Below, one piece after another: positions 5,776-5,781 of a stretch of 5,781 bases of DNA. A model generated the notes under the pieces. It ran no database searches. It had not been told where the DNA came from and was given only the letters and a program-made list of their open reading frames with translations. A program made the translations under genes and the position numbers. The stretch spans positions 1-5,781 of the forward strand of contig JBFGLT010000180.1 of the NCBI GenBank assembly GCA_041576015.1. Direction: 5' to 3'. The DNA comes from JABDIY01 sp041576015. Lineage in GTDB: Bacteria > Actinomycetota > Acidimicrobiia > Acidimicrobiales > SZUA-35. Every line of letters begins with the position of its first letter. The first letter of the stretch is position 1.

Positions 5776-5781
5776 CCAAGC
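5772..5781 (+). CDS. Start of the next operon gene, 5' fragment only
   Basis: GTG at 5772-5774 overlaps the TGA stop of the preceding gene (5773-5775) in a GTGA arrangement and is followed by codons for Thr and Lys before the window ends. The good ribosome binding site and the repeat of the 4-bp overlap pattern support it as a translationally coupled third gene. Three codons give no clue to its product. Confidence 0.55.

Overview
The window is a GC-rich, densely coded stretch of bacterial chromosome carrying ordinary metabolic genes. The GC-rich third codon positions, a Thermobifida-like Baeyer-Villiger monooxygenase and a LacI-family operator identical to the Streptomyces CebR box all suggest an Actinomycetota member, perhaps an environmental, non-Streptomyces lineage. 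That placement is an inference; there is no rRNA or other strict marker here. I see no mobile element, CRISPR array, tRNA or rRNA.

Layout, left to right. (1) Bases 1-273 are the 3' end of a DUF808/YedI-type membrane protein gene on the + strand. (2) Facing it on the - strand is a macrodomain (ADP-ribose/O-acetyl-ADP-ribose hydrolase type) gene at 292-819. The two stop codons form the base of a shared hairpin, probably a two-way terminator. (3) Divergent from the macrodomain is a type I Baeyer-Villiger flavin monooxygenase of the phenylacetone/cyclohexanone monooxygenase group (899-2530, +), with all fingerprint motifs intact. (4) Converging on it, 17 bp away, is a zinc-dependent medium-chain alcohol/polyol dehydrogenase (2548-3714, -). 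(5) Divergent from that, after a 136-bp regulatory region, an operon runs to the right-hand edge: a beta-propeller lactonase (3851-4906), an NAD-dependent epimerase/dehydratase-fold dehydrogenase resembling uronate dehydrogenases (4903-5775), and the first codons of a further gene (GTG at 5772). The operon genes overlap by 4 bp (ATGA, GTGA), each with a GGAG or GAGG ribosome binding site about 8 nt upstream of the start.

The clearest regulatory signal lies between the dehydrogenase and the lactonase. It is a sigma70-type promoter (TTGACG, 18 bp, TACCGT) followed at once by the perfect 14-bp palindrome TGGGAGCGCTCCCA, a known actinobacterial LacI-family operator. The lactonase operon is therefore probably sugar-inducible. 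A dehydrogenase that makes an aldonolactone or aldarolactone plus a lactonase that opens it would form a short oxidative sugar or uronic-acid pathway. The adjacent monooxygenase and alcohol dehydrogenase may instead serve ketone/alcohol oxidation; their orientation gives no proof of a link to the sugar operon.
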